Positions 42,631-53,399 of a DNA stretch of 64,000 nucleotides are shown piece by piece. The notes under the pieces were generated by a model that was given only the letters and a program-made list of their open reading frames with translations, did no database searches and was not told where the DNA came from. Position numbers and translations under genes: made by a program. This DNA comes from Lepas anatifera (lineage: Eukaryota; Arthropoda; Thecostraca; Lepadidae). The stretch covers positions 80,945-144,944 of the forward strand of contig JAOTON010001145.1 in the NCBI GenBank assembly GCA_034440635.1. Reading direction: 5' to 3'. How positions within the stretch are numbered: the first letter of the stretch is position 1; every line of letters begins with the position of its first letter.

Positions 42631-42798
42631 TTCGACACATCTCTTCACCGCCATCTGTGCTTCATACAGCAGCCATAACTTCACCATCTGGGCTTCATAC
42701 AGCGGTCATCACTTCAAAGCTCACAAGTAAGGTGATTCCTTAACCTTTCCTTAAAAAACTGTTGAATTTTCACTGGCTTATTGCATTTGTTTGAAAAT

Positions 42799-43887
42799 AT
42801 GGCTACTGCAGTTGAACATACTTTGATTGATACTATGCGAGACATCTCGATGGAGATCCGAGTTCAAGGTCTTACGCAACATGTAAGATCATTTTCTGGA
42901 GAAAGCTCCAACAAATTTCATGAATGGGCTAGGGATATGGATTCAATCACCTGTACCGCCGATGACAAGCGGATGATAATTTTGGCAACCTGAACATTAA
43001 GTGGACCCGCAGGGAAATTCGCCTGCAGATTACTAACTGAAAATCAAAATCTCAAATGGCTGGAACTAAGAAAAGAGTTGAGGGACAGATATAGCGACCT
43101 GAAGGATCCATACTGCGCGCACGAAAAGCTAGAAAAGGTTAGGCAAAAGAAAGGCGAACTCATGCAAAATTTTGCTGAACGTCTCCAGGACGTTGCTAGT
43201 GAAGTTTTCAACAACCCAAACAGTGCCGATTCCCAAAGAACTTTGGTAAAAATCTTTCAGAAGGGTGTAAATGATGACCGACTTGCACGAGCATTGATCC
43301 GGAAGAAATTTGCAACACTTCAGGAGGCTGTCAAATTTGCAAGTGACGAGCAGCAAACGGATCGAACCTTTGAGCTCTGTGGAGGTAAATCAGATGTAGA
43401 GAAACCGATGGAAATAGACGTAATTCGAAATGATGCTCAAACGGATAGGATCGATAAGTTAGAAAAGTGTCTTTCGGATGTTGCCTCAAAAATAGACAAG
43501 TTAGCTAAAACGGTAGGCAAACATCAAAGAGCTGGACCTCCCGGTTCACCCCAAAATCACAGTCAACCCCCACCTCGACGTCCATACCAGGGACCACCTC
43601 AAAATCAACGCCATTTTCAGGCGCCTCCACAAAACAATCGCCAGTTTCAACGGCAATCTCAACCAAATCATTGGCAAAAGCAGCTTCAGAATCAGCATCA
43701 GAGGACTCACTTTCAGAGTCAACAGACTGCCCCACCTGGTGCAGGACCAAATGAGCCGCCCAGAAGGTATCAATGGACCCATGATGGTCGCCCAATCTGT
43801 GCCTTTTGTGAGAAGATTGGACATACCCAACGTGTATGTAGAGCAAAACAAGCCGCATTCTCTGGCCCTCAACAGCCGGAAAACTGA
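42799..43887 (+). pseudogene. gag: gypsy Gag, one in-frame stop
   Basis: The first ATG in frame is 42799 (MATAVEHTLIDTMRD). The frame is uninterrupted to 43887 except for TGA at 42991-42993. After a capsid-like helical region (ELRDRYSDLKDPYCAHEKLE, FAERLQDVASEVF) comes a Pro/Gln/Asn-rich linker with PPQNQ repeats and a C-terminal zinc knuckle CAFCEKIGHTQRVC (CX2CX4HX4C). Gag would assemble the particle and package element RNA. The single TGA could be a CGA-to-TGA change; a stop by read error is less likely here because no homopolymer is involved. Confidence 0.88.
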
Positions 43888-43987
43888 ACAGTCCATCTGT
43901 TGTCGGGACCGGACAGACGGAAAACCTAGAAACCCCAGGTCCCAAGGACAATATCGCCAGAATTTTTATTAAACGTGACACCCCCAT

Positions 43988-44283
43988 GTGATTTACCTCG
44001 GAAACCGTAAAGCGTACACTCTTGTAGACACAGGTGCTGATATTTCGATCGTGTCGCAGGAATTTTTGATAAAATCTCGTCGTCCAAGCACGTTTCGGAC
44101 TTCTCCAAAAATTGTGCCCCTCTTGAATCTGTTACAGGACACAAGCTCAAAAACTTTGGCACAGCGACACTACCAGTTGAAGTTTCAAAATTTTGTAGGA
44201 AGTTCAAATTCCAAATTGTGAAAGGTCTAAAGCATGCTTGCATCTTAGGTAATGATTTCCTTAGTGAATTTGGCGTAAGTTAG
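43988..44283 (+). pseudogene. pol: gypsy protease, frameshifted
   Basis: The active-site motif LVDTGADISIVS is at 44018-44053 (DTGA at 44027-44038). The frame shifts near 44110-44130, after which another frame encodes the C-terminal half ending with the conserved ILGNDFL (about 44246). The aspartic protease would mature Gag and Pol. Confidence 0.8.
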
Positions 44284-44300
44284 ATTTCGGCAAGAAGACC

Positions 44301-46144
44301 ATGAACATTCATAACAGCGTGATCCCTTTGGGGCCCCAACAACTTAACTGCCAATCAGTCACCTCATTGGTAAGATTACCGGAAAAGACAACAATTCCAG
44401 CACAATCGTACGTGGAAGTTCCAGCGTACGTAAATCGCGTCCAACTGATTGATCAGGACTGCGTGATCCAACCATTGAGTAATACGCCATACTTCTGTGA
44501 CGAACCTGGACTCATACTACTCAACTCAGTGAGTAAACCCAATGAGAAAGGTCACCTGCGAGCTGCGATTGTGAATACCACAACACGTGATCACGCGCTG
44601 CCTTCCAGACAAGTCATAGGACTTGCAGAGGTGCTAGATGCATCCGAAATCAACGCTGTTGAGCAGAGTGAACCGAGTCAGCCAAATAGACCAAATGAGC
44701 AGGTTAACGTAACTTCAAAAGTAGAATTGGACCCCGCCATGAAGATTCAAAAAAGCTGACCTCACTCACGTCCCGGAACATCAGAAAAGTCAAATTGAAC
44801 AACTCATTGAACGCAATTCAGACCTTTTGCCAAAAGCGAGACTGATTTAGGCCGTACCGATCTGGTTACCATGAAAATTGACACTGGAAACAATGCTCCG
44901 ATCAAACAGCGACCTTATCGTCTGCCGTTTAGCCAAAGGCAAATGGTAGAAGACCACATTGATGAACTTCTAAAAGCAGGAGTCATTCAACCAAGCCAGG
45001 GCCCCTGGGCCAGCCCAATAGTCATCGTAGACAAAAAGGACGGTGGAAAGCGTTGCTGCGTGGATTATCGGAAACTTAACCAGGTTACCGTTAAAAAATA
45101 GTTACCCACTGCCACGTATTGATGATATCTTAGCATCGCCTGAAGGATCACAGTACTTCACCTATCTAGACCTGAAAAGTGGTTATTGGCAAATTGCCAT
45201 GGCCGATCAAGACTCAATTGATAAAACTGCTTTTACATGTTTTTTGGGACTTTATTCCTGGAATGTGCTTCCTTTTCGATTGACCAATGCTCCTGCGCTA
45301 TTTTCGGAACTCATGAACAAAGTTTTGCAAGGCATACAACACAAATATGCAATCGCGTATATCGATGACATCATATTCTCCAAAACGTTCGAAGAACATC
45401 TAGAACACATCGAGGACGTGTTCAACAGGCTGCGTAAGGCAGGCCTGAAGCTCAAAATGTCAAAATGCGATTTCCTCAAACAGGAAGCAAAATACCTTGG
45501 ACATGTAGTCTCAGCAAGTGGCATTCAGCCGGACAAGTCTAAAGTAGAAGTCATCAGAGACCTCAAAGCACCTACAACAGTCAAAGGTGTACGGTCATTC
45601 ATTGGAATGTGTTCATACTACCGCAGGTTTATCCAAAATTTTGCGAAAATTGCGAAACCCCTGACGGAATTGACAAAGAAAAATGCACGTTTCCACTGGA
45701 CCGACGAATGTCAGGTATCGTTTAACACTTTGAGATTAGCTTTGACTGATGCCCCCATTTTGGCCTACCCAGATACTGGAAAACCGTACAAATTGTACAC
45801 CGACGCGTCGAACCATTCGATTGGAGCTGCCCTTGTTCAAGAAACTGACCAGGGTGAACGTGTGATACAATACTTATCGCATCAGCTCAACAAATCCCAA
45901 CTCAATTGGCCTGTCATAGAAAAGGAAGGATACGCTATCGTGTATGCCGTACAAAAGCTCCGTCCATACCTTCTTGGTTCAAAATTTACAATTATGATAC
46001 CACAAATCGTTGAAACATTTGTTCACTGCAGAGATGAGAAATCCACGAATTCAACGTTGGGCAATTATTATCGACAATAACGGATGCGACATCCAATATG
46101 TCACAGGTAGACAGAATACTGTGGCCGATAGCCTCTCCAGATTG
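44301..46144 (+). pseudogene. pol: gypsy RT and RNase H, frameshifted
   Basis: A linker region (44301-44759) leads after shifts at A-runs near 44750 and 44830 into RT (IKQRPYRLPFSQRQMVEDHI, WASPIVIVDKKDGGKRCCVD). An A-run shift near 45095 moves the frame to YPLPRIDDIL, FTYLDLKSGYWQI and the catalytic YIDD in YAIAYIDDIIF. RNase H begins at LYTDASNHSIGAAL (about 45795), has EKEGYAIVYAVQKL, then shifts near 45990; the next frame resumes with KHLFTAEMRNPRIQRWAI and NTVADSLSRLEP. Several shifts fall in short A/T homopolymers, so some may be sequence errors. Confidence 0.85.
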
Positions 46145-46879
46145 GAACCTCAGAAAGATGAACCCATGGATATAAACATCATAGACTCCGATCATGCACC
46201 CCGTGTTGAGTTGGATTCCACGGTAGAACCGTGCCCCTCTGATGAAAATGCAAACCCAAAGGAGAAATTCCAGGAATTTCTTGCGAAACATCCAGATCTA
46301 GAAACCCTCCAGAGCGAGGATGAAGAGATTCAGAAGATTATCAAAATCTTGAAAGACCCAGCCGATCCAAATCACACTGATGTTGCTAAACATTATGTAG
46401 CGCTAGATAGTATACTGTATCATATTACAGATACTTCGAAATGTACCCCTCATCCCGGCCTTCAACTGTGTATCCCAAAATTTCTGCAAAAACCGTTAGT
46501 TGAAGAAATTCATTCAGGTTATTTTGGTGGTCATTTAGGAATTGACAAAACGTACGATAAACTTCGATCTCGTTATTATTGGTTAGGCATGTATCGTGAC
46601 GTGGTGAATCATCTAAAAATTTGTGTAGCGTGTAACATGCGGAAACTCAGAAAACAACGACCGCCCCTTCAGGACATGCAAATCCCGAAATATCCATTCG
46701 AAATGATAACGATCGATACTTGTGGTCCGTTCCCTCAGAGTTACAATGGAAATCGGTTTATTATTAACATAGTTGATCTATTTTCTGGTTGGCCCGAGTC
46801 GTTCGCCACTGATTCCAAAAGCGCAGAAACAGTCGCTAAAATACTCATCGAACACATCATCCCTCGACACGCATGCCCC
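46145..46879 (+). pseudogene. pol: gypsy integrase, N-terminal half
   Basis: The HHCC zinc domain is visible (EIHSGYFGGHLGID ... CVACNMRKL), then the catalytic core with first Asp (FEMITIDTCGPF) and INIVDLFSGWPE. The frame is cut after IIPRHACP by the nested LINE. The other half resumes at 48072. Confidence 0.88.
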
Positions 46880-48071
46880 CGTGTCCAAAGCCTTCGATTC
46901 CGTGGAACACTCCCGACTGATAGAAAAATTAGGATGGTATGGTATAGATAGCCATTGGTTTGAGCGCTGGTTAAGTGAGCGTAGACAAAAAGTCAAGGGA
47001 GGGGATAAAATGCTTCCTATTACACATGGTGTGGTTCAGGGTTCACTTCTCGGCCCAGTCTTGTTTTTACTCTTCACAAATGATTTGATGTCTCACGTAG
47101 AATCCAAAATTGTCATGTACGCCGATGACGCACAATTCTTGCATCGAGGCCTTAGTCAAAACCCGCTTGAACTTCAGGGAAAAGTAGAAGCTACATTCAA
47201 GCAAGCCCACACATGGTTTACCCAGAATAGTTTAAAAATCAACCCAACAAAAACTGATCTTATGCTTGTTAGACCACGCCATAGGCGGTCATCACTGCAG
47301 TTCTCTGTGCAGTTTGGAGATGTTAATGTTAAACCGTCGTCAACTGCCAAGATTTTGGGTCTCACTGTCGATGATGGATTACATTTTGATGCTCATGTAA
47401 CAACAGTGATCAAACGGTGCTACTCTACTCTAGGTGGCTTAGCAAAATTTTCGTACAGACTTCCAGAAGCGGTAAAGAAGATGATAGTAGAAACTCTTAT
47501 ATTCCCACATATTACCTATTGTTTGTCAATCTGGTCAGGATGCAACAAAAGTCAGCACAACCGCATTCAAAAAGTCATTAATCATTGCGCGCGAGTCGTG
47601 AAAGGAGCCAGAAAGCATGACCATGTGACTCCCATACTAAAAGACTTAAAATGGCCTAGATTCGATGAATTCTTACAGGAGCATGACCTGACTACCATGT
47701 GTTATGTTCTGTACTCAAAAAATGCCCCATCCAGCCTGCGTGATCGGTTCACACACCGCGAGGAAGTCTCGAGTAGGCAGACCAGAGCCACGCACGCGGG
47801 TGACCTTGACCTAGCGCGTGTGCGAACCGAGCACGCCCGGCGATTTTTCAGATATCGGGCCACATCACTGTGGAACCTCGCTCCTGCTGAAGTTAGGAAC
47901 GAGCGCAAACCGGCAAAATGTCGTAGGCTAGCTAACCGCTGGATTAATGATAGACGTCAGGTAGAGAATAGGAGCTAACTAGTGTGGAGCTGAAGAGTGT
48001 ATGGTTTGTAATTCATGACGGAAGAGCCATTTTGTATGGAGGACATGAAAATATATGATGATGATGATGAT
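46880..48071 (+). mobile_element. 5'-truncated LINE inserted in the gypsy integrase
   Basis: Just under 1.2 kb begins abruptly inside an RT (VSKAFDSVEHSRLIEKL) and ends in (GAT)n at about 48056-48072. The gypsy integrase reads correctly when followed from one side to the other, so the insertion is simple. A target duplication cannot be resolved because the GAT tail merges with GATGTC of the host. No RNase H follows the RT, unlike the LINE at 31516. Confidence 0.9.
46881..47978 (+). pseudogene. LINE RT C-terminal region (CR1/L2-like)
   Basis: One open frame runs to a stop at 47976-47978. RT motifs: GVVQGSLLGPVLFLLFTND, the catalytic YADD in VMYADDAQF, and SSTAKILGLTVDD. The thumb region and C-terminus (FPHITYCLSIWSGCNKSQHN, RYRATSLWNLAPAEVRN) resemble CR1-superfamily or Jockey-type LINEs. 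The upstream part of the frame (46773-46880) is gypsy integrase read out of frame, so the apparent longer ORF is a chance fusion. 5' truncation removed the endonuclease. Confidence 0.85.
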
Positions 48072-49493
48072 GATGTCATTGTTTCCGACAATGGAACAGA
48101 ATTTTGTAACGTAGTAATTGACCAAATTTCGGCATTCTTTAATACCAAACACATTAGGACATCTGTTTATCATCCCCAGTCCAACGGACGTTGTGAAAGG
48201 TACCATCGTGTTCAAAATGATATGTTGGCAAAGTTAGTGAGTAAAAACCAACGCGACTGGGATACAAAGCTTCCTTCAATTCTTTCGGCCTATCGTACTG
48301 CCAAAAACGGAACTACAAAACACAGCCCTTTCTATGTTTTGCATGGACGTGACCCTGTGTTGCCAATGGACACACTATTGTCACCCAAGTATAGGTACCA
48401 AGGCGAAGATTATGTCCCCACCATGCTAGAAAATCTTAGTCGTGCATATCATGAAGTTCGGCATAATTTATCCCTCGGACACGAAAAGAATAAATTATAC
48501 TATGATCGAAAAGCACAACCTGTAAAATTCAAAGTTGGTGATATGGTGTACTTTCGTGATCCCTCCACAGTCCCTGGCTCTACAACAAAATTAACCTCTC
48601 ATTAGAAGCCATACTATCATGTAGTAAAAGCGCTCAGTGATGTTACTTTCGTTGTCAAACACCAACTAGAAGGTGGAACAAAAACGGTAAACGCCCAAAA
48701 TCTCAGACGTGCTGACCCCAACACACCGTGGTGTAACATTTCGAACGAACCAACCCATATTAATCAGAAACACGAAGAAAAATCGAAGTCTCAGATCCCA
48801 ATCAGAATTCAGCCCCCACGTAGTTCAAAATTATCTTATGATGATGAAATGAATGTAACGCCTTTGCCAGTCAGATTCTCGGAACCCGCGCCATCTGATA
48901 CTCAATTCAATACTAGTTCTGGCTATTCAAAATCCGATGTACCCTCTGAAGATGAGGATGATATTCCACTGTCAAGGTTGGCGAAACGGATGCATAACCC
49001 TACCTCAGACGAGGAGGATGACATTCCTTTGGCGAAATTAGCCAAACAGATTCAAGAAGAGAGAGGAAGGAAGTCAAAACGTAGCTTAGAATCTCCAATA
49101 CCGGAGGCAAAAAGAGTTTGTGAACCATTGGATTCGGATCTCAATCCAGATGCAACCGCATACGTGCCGGTCAAGCGCGACTGCGACATAGAATCAGAAG
49201 ATTCTGAAGATGATTGTCCCCCAAATAAAGTCATCGCTGCAGATGACTCGTCTGACTCAGAAATATCAGACCTTGAGAGTACAAATGTAGATACTTTAGA
49301 TATAGATGCTGTACTGTGTAGAAATGTCGCTAAGAATAGTGTCAATACATGCAGCAAATGTAATGTATCTGAGGAAACGTCAAGTTCCTCTCTGAATACT
49401 GAACAGAAGATGGAACTGTTCAAAATGTTTAGCATGAACATGGCAAATATCAGCCAAAAGATGGAAAATATGGCTGCCCTGTTGTTGAAGTAG
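48072..49493 (+). pseudogene. pol: gypsy integrase C-terminal half and acidic Pol tail
   Basis: It resumes with the second catalytic Asp (IVSDNGTEFCN) and the catalytic Glu in HPQSNGRCERYHRV. The DNA-binding end follows (FKVGDMVYFRDPS). TAG at 48603-48605 interrupts the frame, which then stays open to 49493. The tail is acidic and Ser-rich with a duplicated motif (DEDDIPLSRLAKR and EEDDIPLAKLAKQ), a CSKCNVSEE pair and a terminal helical stretch (KMELFKMFSMNMANISQKME). No chromodomain is visible at the integrase end itself, which matters because one appears as a separate ORF downstream. Confidence 0.85.
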
Positions 49494-49711
49494 TATGTGA
49501 TAACGTAATTAGTCGGATTCTTCACCTGAGAGTGAAATGAGTACTTTGACATAACCGGATCATCAGATACTGGATGAAATGGATTCATTAACTGGATAAT
49601 GGTGATTTGACAAGATGTCAAATACGATCAGATGATGCCACAAATGGTTAGAAGGCCATACTTAGGTTCTGTTTTAGCGTAAGTTACAATAAGTTTCAAG
49701 TGTTTAAATGT

Positions 49712-49731
49712 GTGTTTTTTGTGTGTTACAG
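49712..49731 (+). promoter_or_regulatory. Putative splice acceptor for env mRNA
   Basis: A T/G-rich tract then GTTACAG ends two bases before the env ATG (49733). Env of gypsy-type elements is known to come from a spliced RNA. The donor was not identified. Confidence 0.5.
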
Positions 49732-49732
49732 G

Positions 49733-52648
49733 ATGAGAATTCAACAGTTACTAATATGTCTCCTCCTACTAATTACCCTCCATACATCCCTGTCGAACGT
49801 GTTGTTCATACCTAAAGGTCAGATGTATGCCTCTTATGATCACTGGACTATTCATGTACCAGTCCATACGGCAAACTTAACCCGCGCCCCACCGGGGGTC
49901 CGGCGCCACCTTCGCCCCACCGGGGGGCCATCGATGGCCCCCCTCTAACTCCGAAAATATGGGCGTTAGCGCAAATCTGCAAAGTGCAATAGAAAGCTCG
50001 CGTGAATTCAGTAAGAAATTACTTCGCATGTTTTAGTGCTCAGGTCAATCGTTTGACCTCCAGAGGTCAAATTAGGTCAAGATCGGCTATTTTCACTCAA
50101 ATATGCAATGATTAAGCAAACTGGGCATAACTATTATGTCATTAGAGCTATTGAGGCCTGGTAAAGTACATTTGATAGCAAATTGCCAGTACTTTTTCCG
50201 CTATGTGGAACGTAAAGACCTCCCGCCAGTGGTTTGACCGCCAGAGGTCACCTCGTGACCTAATATGACCTAAGGTCACGAAAGGTCAAAAAGTGACCTT
50301 GCCGTATATCAAAAGCCAGCGACAAGACAAACACGATGTTGTTTGTTTCACCGCTCTAGCTCAATTAGATCAAAAGTTATTGTCAAAATACTGTTTTTGA
50401 ACTCTGGTGACCTTGGATGACCTTGGAAAAGTCAAATGGCAAATATGACCCCTGGGATCCGTGAAAGGGTGTCCAAAAACGTTGTTCTGAGCAGTCTGAG
50501 TATTTTCAATCATTTTTGTGGCTTTTATATCATGAAATAGCTTTTCCCCATGCTTTTCCAATGGGAGAGGTCGCCTCGTGACCTGACCTCAGGGCACGAA
50601 ATCGAAAAATCCCGGATATACACCTTGTAGACCCTGGAGGGGTCATGGAGTGTAGGAAGTTTCAAATCGATCGACTTTGAAATGTAGCTCTTACAGAGCT
50701 CTAAAGGTGAAGTGAGGTGACCTTGGTTGACCTCGTCTGGTGACCTGACCTTGGGTGACCCGGGGTAAAAAATTTCAGGGATGATGGGAAAATGATGCAG
50801 TAAGAGGTAGAGCCCTCAACCGCGGTGCTGCGCCTCGTCGTTTTTCTGCTATCCCGGAAAACCTTAGGGGGGCCATCGATGGCCCCCCGGTGGGGCGAGG
50901 GTTAAAGGATGCACTAAAATTCATGAGCCACCAAGTCGAACAGTTTTACATGAAATTTCACATAAAAATTGCAACATACAAACATGAGCTTGAAAACAAC
51001 CGCGTGAATCTCTTGATCAGCCGCCTAAACTAAGAGAAGTCCTATCTCACTGGTGAAATCCAAAGAACGCGTGAACTCTTCAACCTATTGGATAACCCTA
51101 CCAAGCATCGAACGAAAAGATCTCTGCTCCCATTCGTTGGTAACATAATGTCTAGTCTATTTGGAACCGCCACCAATACGGATGTCAAGGACATCCTGAA
51201 ACATGTTCAATATCTGGAGGCTAATCAGAAAAGCCTGGTTCACGTAATCGATGAAAACGTTAGTATTTTGAATGAGACCACACTAGAAGTTAGAACAAAT
51301 CGTAGAGCTTTGAATAAGCTTATGAACTATACAAAAACCCTTGATGAAAAATTGAGATACCTTACCCGCGTACTTTCAAATGCTATGATGGCATACACTG
51401 AAATCTCAGATGAAATGGAAGAAATCTTTCATGATCTGTTAATCTCTCTTCACGATATGAGAAGTTACCTGTCCGACTTAGAACTCCATTCAAGTCTTGC
51501 AGAACATGGCATTCTGTCAAGATCATTTCTAAGCCCTGTTCAGTTTCAAACTACGCTTGAGAACATCCGTCACATTCTGCCAAATTCTGTCGCCCTACCA
51601 TTTCAACCTGAAGAAATTAAAATTGAAAAAAGAAATTGAAAAGTTCTATCTGATCAGTCACACATCAGTTTCTCGAAAAGAGTTCGGATTCTATGTCAAT
51701 ATTTTCATCCCTCTGGTAAATGTTCGTGACAAATTTCAGATCTATGAGATTTTGAACCTTCCAGCGCCAAAAGTTTTGAGTGGAAAGAACTACCTTGCAA
51801 AATTCACTACAGAAGACCTTTCATATATCACTCTCTCAGACGACAATTTGAAATACACGATTCTAGAACAGACAGATGTAGATATTTTTATCAAAAGCGC
51901 CCTACCGTTCTACCCAGTGCAAAAACCGCTCGAAATCATTCAGGAATCAGACAAGTGTCTTCCGTTCCTGCTCACCAAAAATAAGGAGAACATTCAAAGA
52001 TATTGTGATAAGGAAATATCAAGTAAAGAAACCATCAGGCCTAAAGCTCAGTACATCGGAAATGGAGAATGGCTTATTATAATTTCCGAGCCCCTAGAAA
52101 TTATCACAAAATGTAAAAATCGAACAAAGACTAAAATGTTCACCGAAACCATCAATCGCTTACAGTTAGAACTCGGTTGCTCAGCCCAGACGAAATTCTT
52201 CACCCTCCCCGCGTTTCGACAGTTCGATTCAGAGATCTCTTGTTCCGGCGCATCCAGTCACTTCGCTGACACTCGTGATGTGTGGCATAACATTCTCCAC
52301 GACCTAGAGAACAATACCGAAGCTCTATCTCTCGCTATTGAGTCGCTTCCTGCTGTACCTGATAATGCTTATCAACAAAGTCAGCTCCGTAAACAACTAA
52401 GGCGCCTGGAATCCAGTCGCCTAAGCCTTTATTGAAAACCAATCGCTGGCTCTACAATAGGCATTGTGATGGTCATTGTTGTATCAGCATCCGCCATAGT
52501 GATCATAAAGCGCAAACGTAAGGTAACGAGTCCAACCCGCTCTCAATCCACCCCTGACCCATCACCTGATGCTGCGGCTGCCTCGACATCGACATCAGCG
52601 GAAACGCGATCAGCAGTCCTCCCGCTGACCTGCCTCCAGGCTGAATAA
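49733..52648 (+). pseudogene. env: gypsy Env-like glycoprotein gene, multiply interrupted
   Basis: A signal peptide-like start (MRIQQLLICLLLLITLHT) is followed after about 48 codons by the A3 element at a TTAA. The frame resumes at 50906, meets TAA at 51031-51033, and then carries a furin-type site RTKR (about 51106-51117) directly before a hydrophobic fusion-peptide-like segment and coiled-coil-like helices. The frame shifts near 51620 in an A-rich run. The ectodomain continues to a TGA at 52433-52435. In the same frame beyond it lies a transmembrane segment (GIVMVIVVSASAIVII) with a basic KRKRK anchor and a short tail. The layout resembles errantivirus/baculovirus F-type envelope proteins. 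As it stands the gene cannot make a full protein. Confidence 0.82.
49881..50901 (-). mobile_element. TTAA-flanked miniature element, family A, copy A3, inside env
   Basis: TTAA at 49877-49880 and 50902-50905. The ends are CCCGCGCCCCACCGGGGG and CCGGTGGGGCGAGGG, with GGGGCCATCGATGGCCCC palindromes at both sides. I count 18 exact AGGTCA/TGACCT hexamers in 1021 bp. It is parallel to A2 and inverted to A1. It lies inside env, so it moved after the ancestor of this env existed. Confidence 0.95.
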
Positions 52649-52667
52649 AACCAGGGCTCTGACAACG

Positions 52668-53189
52668 ATGGTCAATCAGTCATCAACAGCTATCACCATG
52701 GCCGCCACCCCAGCTTTACCCGCCATCCAGTTTGCGGTGGACCATCGAGAGGATCAAGGGAAAATGCTACTCCTGGTGAAATGGCTGGGACACCCATTGT
52801 CCTGTGCCACATGGGTGCATCAGGAATTCCTCCCCGAGATCGTTACCAGGAACTACTGGTCGAGCCACCTACAAAAGCCACCACACCCCATCGAGCCTGG
52901 ATGTTTGACAACCTTACAACCAGTCCCTGCGACTGTTCCACCGCCTGAGGACACGGAAGCCGACGTTGAAGTAGAGGAAGCGGAAGCTGAAGACGCTCTG
53001 GAGGACGACAACAATGTCGACACTATCGAGCTGGAAGAAGAACAATTCTGGTACATAAACGTCAACTACGTCCCCAGAACCCCAAGTGACAGCTCTACCA
53101 TCGCGAACGCTGGTTCCGATGTAGATGAGGACCTGCTTTCGGAACTGAGAGAAATCCTCGGCTGTGAAATCGAATTTAACCAGTTTTGA
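52668..53189 (+). CDS. Extra gypsy ORF: chromodomain-like protein, 173 residues
   Basis: An intact ORF starts 20 bp after the env tail stop and ends 210 bp before the 3' LTR. Residues about 20-66 resemble a chromodomain: FAVDHREDQGKMLLLVKWLG followed by HPLSCATWVHQEFLPE and I..NYW, matching the DHR...G...YLVKWKGYP...TWEP.E.L pattern, with Trp in LVKW and ATW in place. The rest is acidic (about residues 88-120) with a conserved-looking C-terminus (DEDLLSELREILGCEIE). Chromodomains in gypsy elements normally sit at the end of integrase and steer insertion to chromatin; a separate ORF after env is unusual. AATAAA lies downstream at 53277-53282. Function is inferred. The alternative is a captured host fragment. 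Confidence 0.7.
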   Translation: MVNQSSTAITMAATPALPAIQFAVDHREDQGKMLLLVKWLGHPLSCATWVHQEFLPEIVTRNYWSSHLQKPPHPIEPGCLTTLQPVPATVPPPEDTEADVEVEEAEAEDALEDDNNVDTIELEEEQFWYINVNYVPRTPSDSSTIANAGSDVDEDLLSELREILGCEIEFNQF

Positions 53190-53399
53190 AAATGAAAACT
53201 TTTATAGCGTGCTCAGTGTTCAACAAACCTTAACCCTGTATGTATTTTTGAAAGAAATATGTTTCGTATTGTTTGAAATAAATATTTACTCAACTTATTT
53301 TGCATTTAGAAGCTCAAGTTGATGGGAAATGAAAGGGAGAAAACGAAAATTTTGGATGATTATCCAAAATTTCATTTGAAAAAGGACCTCGCGCTGTGA
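53190..53399 (+). other. gypsy 3' untranslated region with polypurine stretch
   Basis: A purine-rich run GGGAAATGAAAGGGAGAAAA (about 53322-53341) and another, GAAAAAGGA, nearer the LTR are polypurine-tract candidates. A small hairpin (TTTTGGATGATTATCCAAAA) lies at 53350-53369. Confidence 0.45.

Noticed and set aside
46773..46880. N-terminal extension of the LINE RT frame
   Set aside because: It is gypsy integrase DNA read in the wrong frame, joined to the LINE by its insertion.
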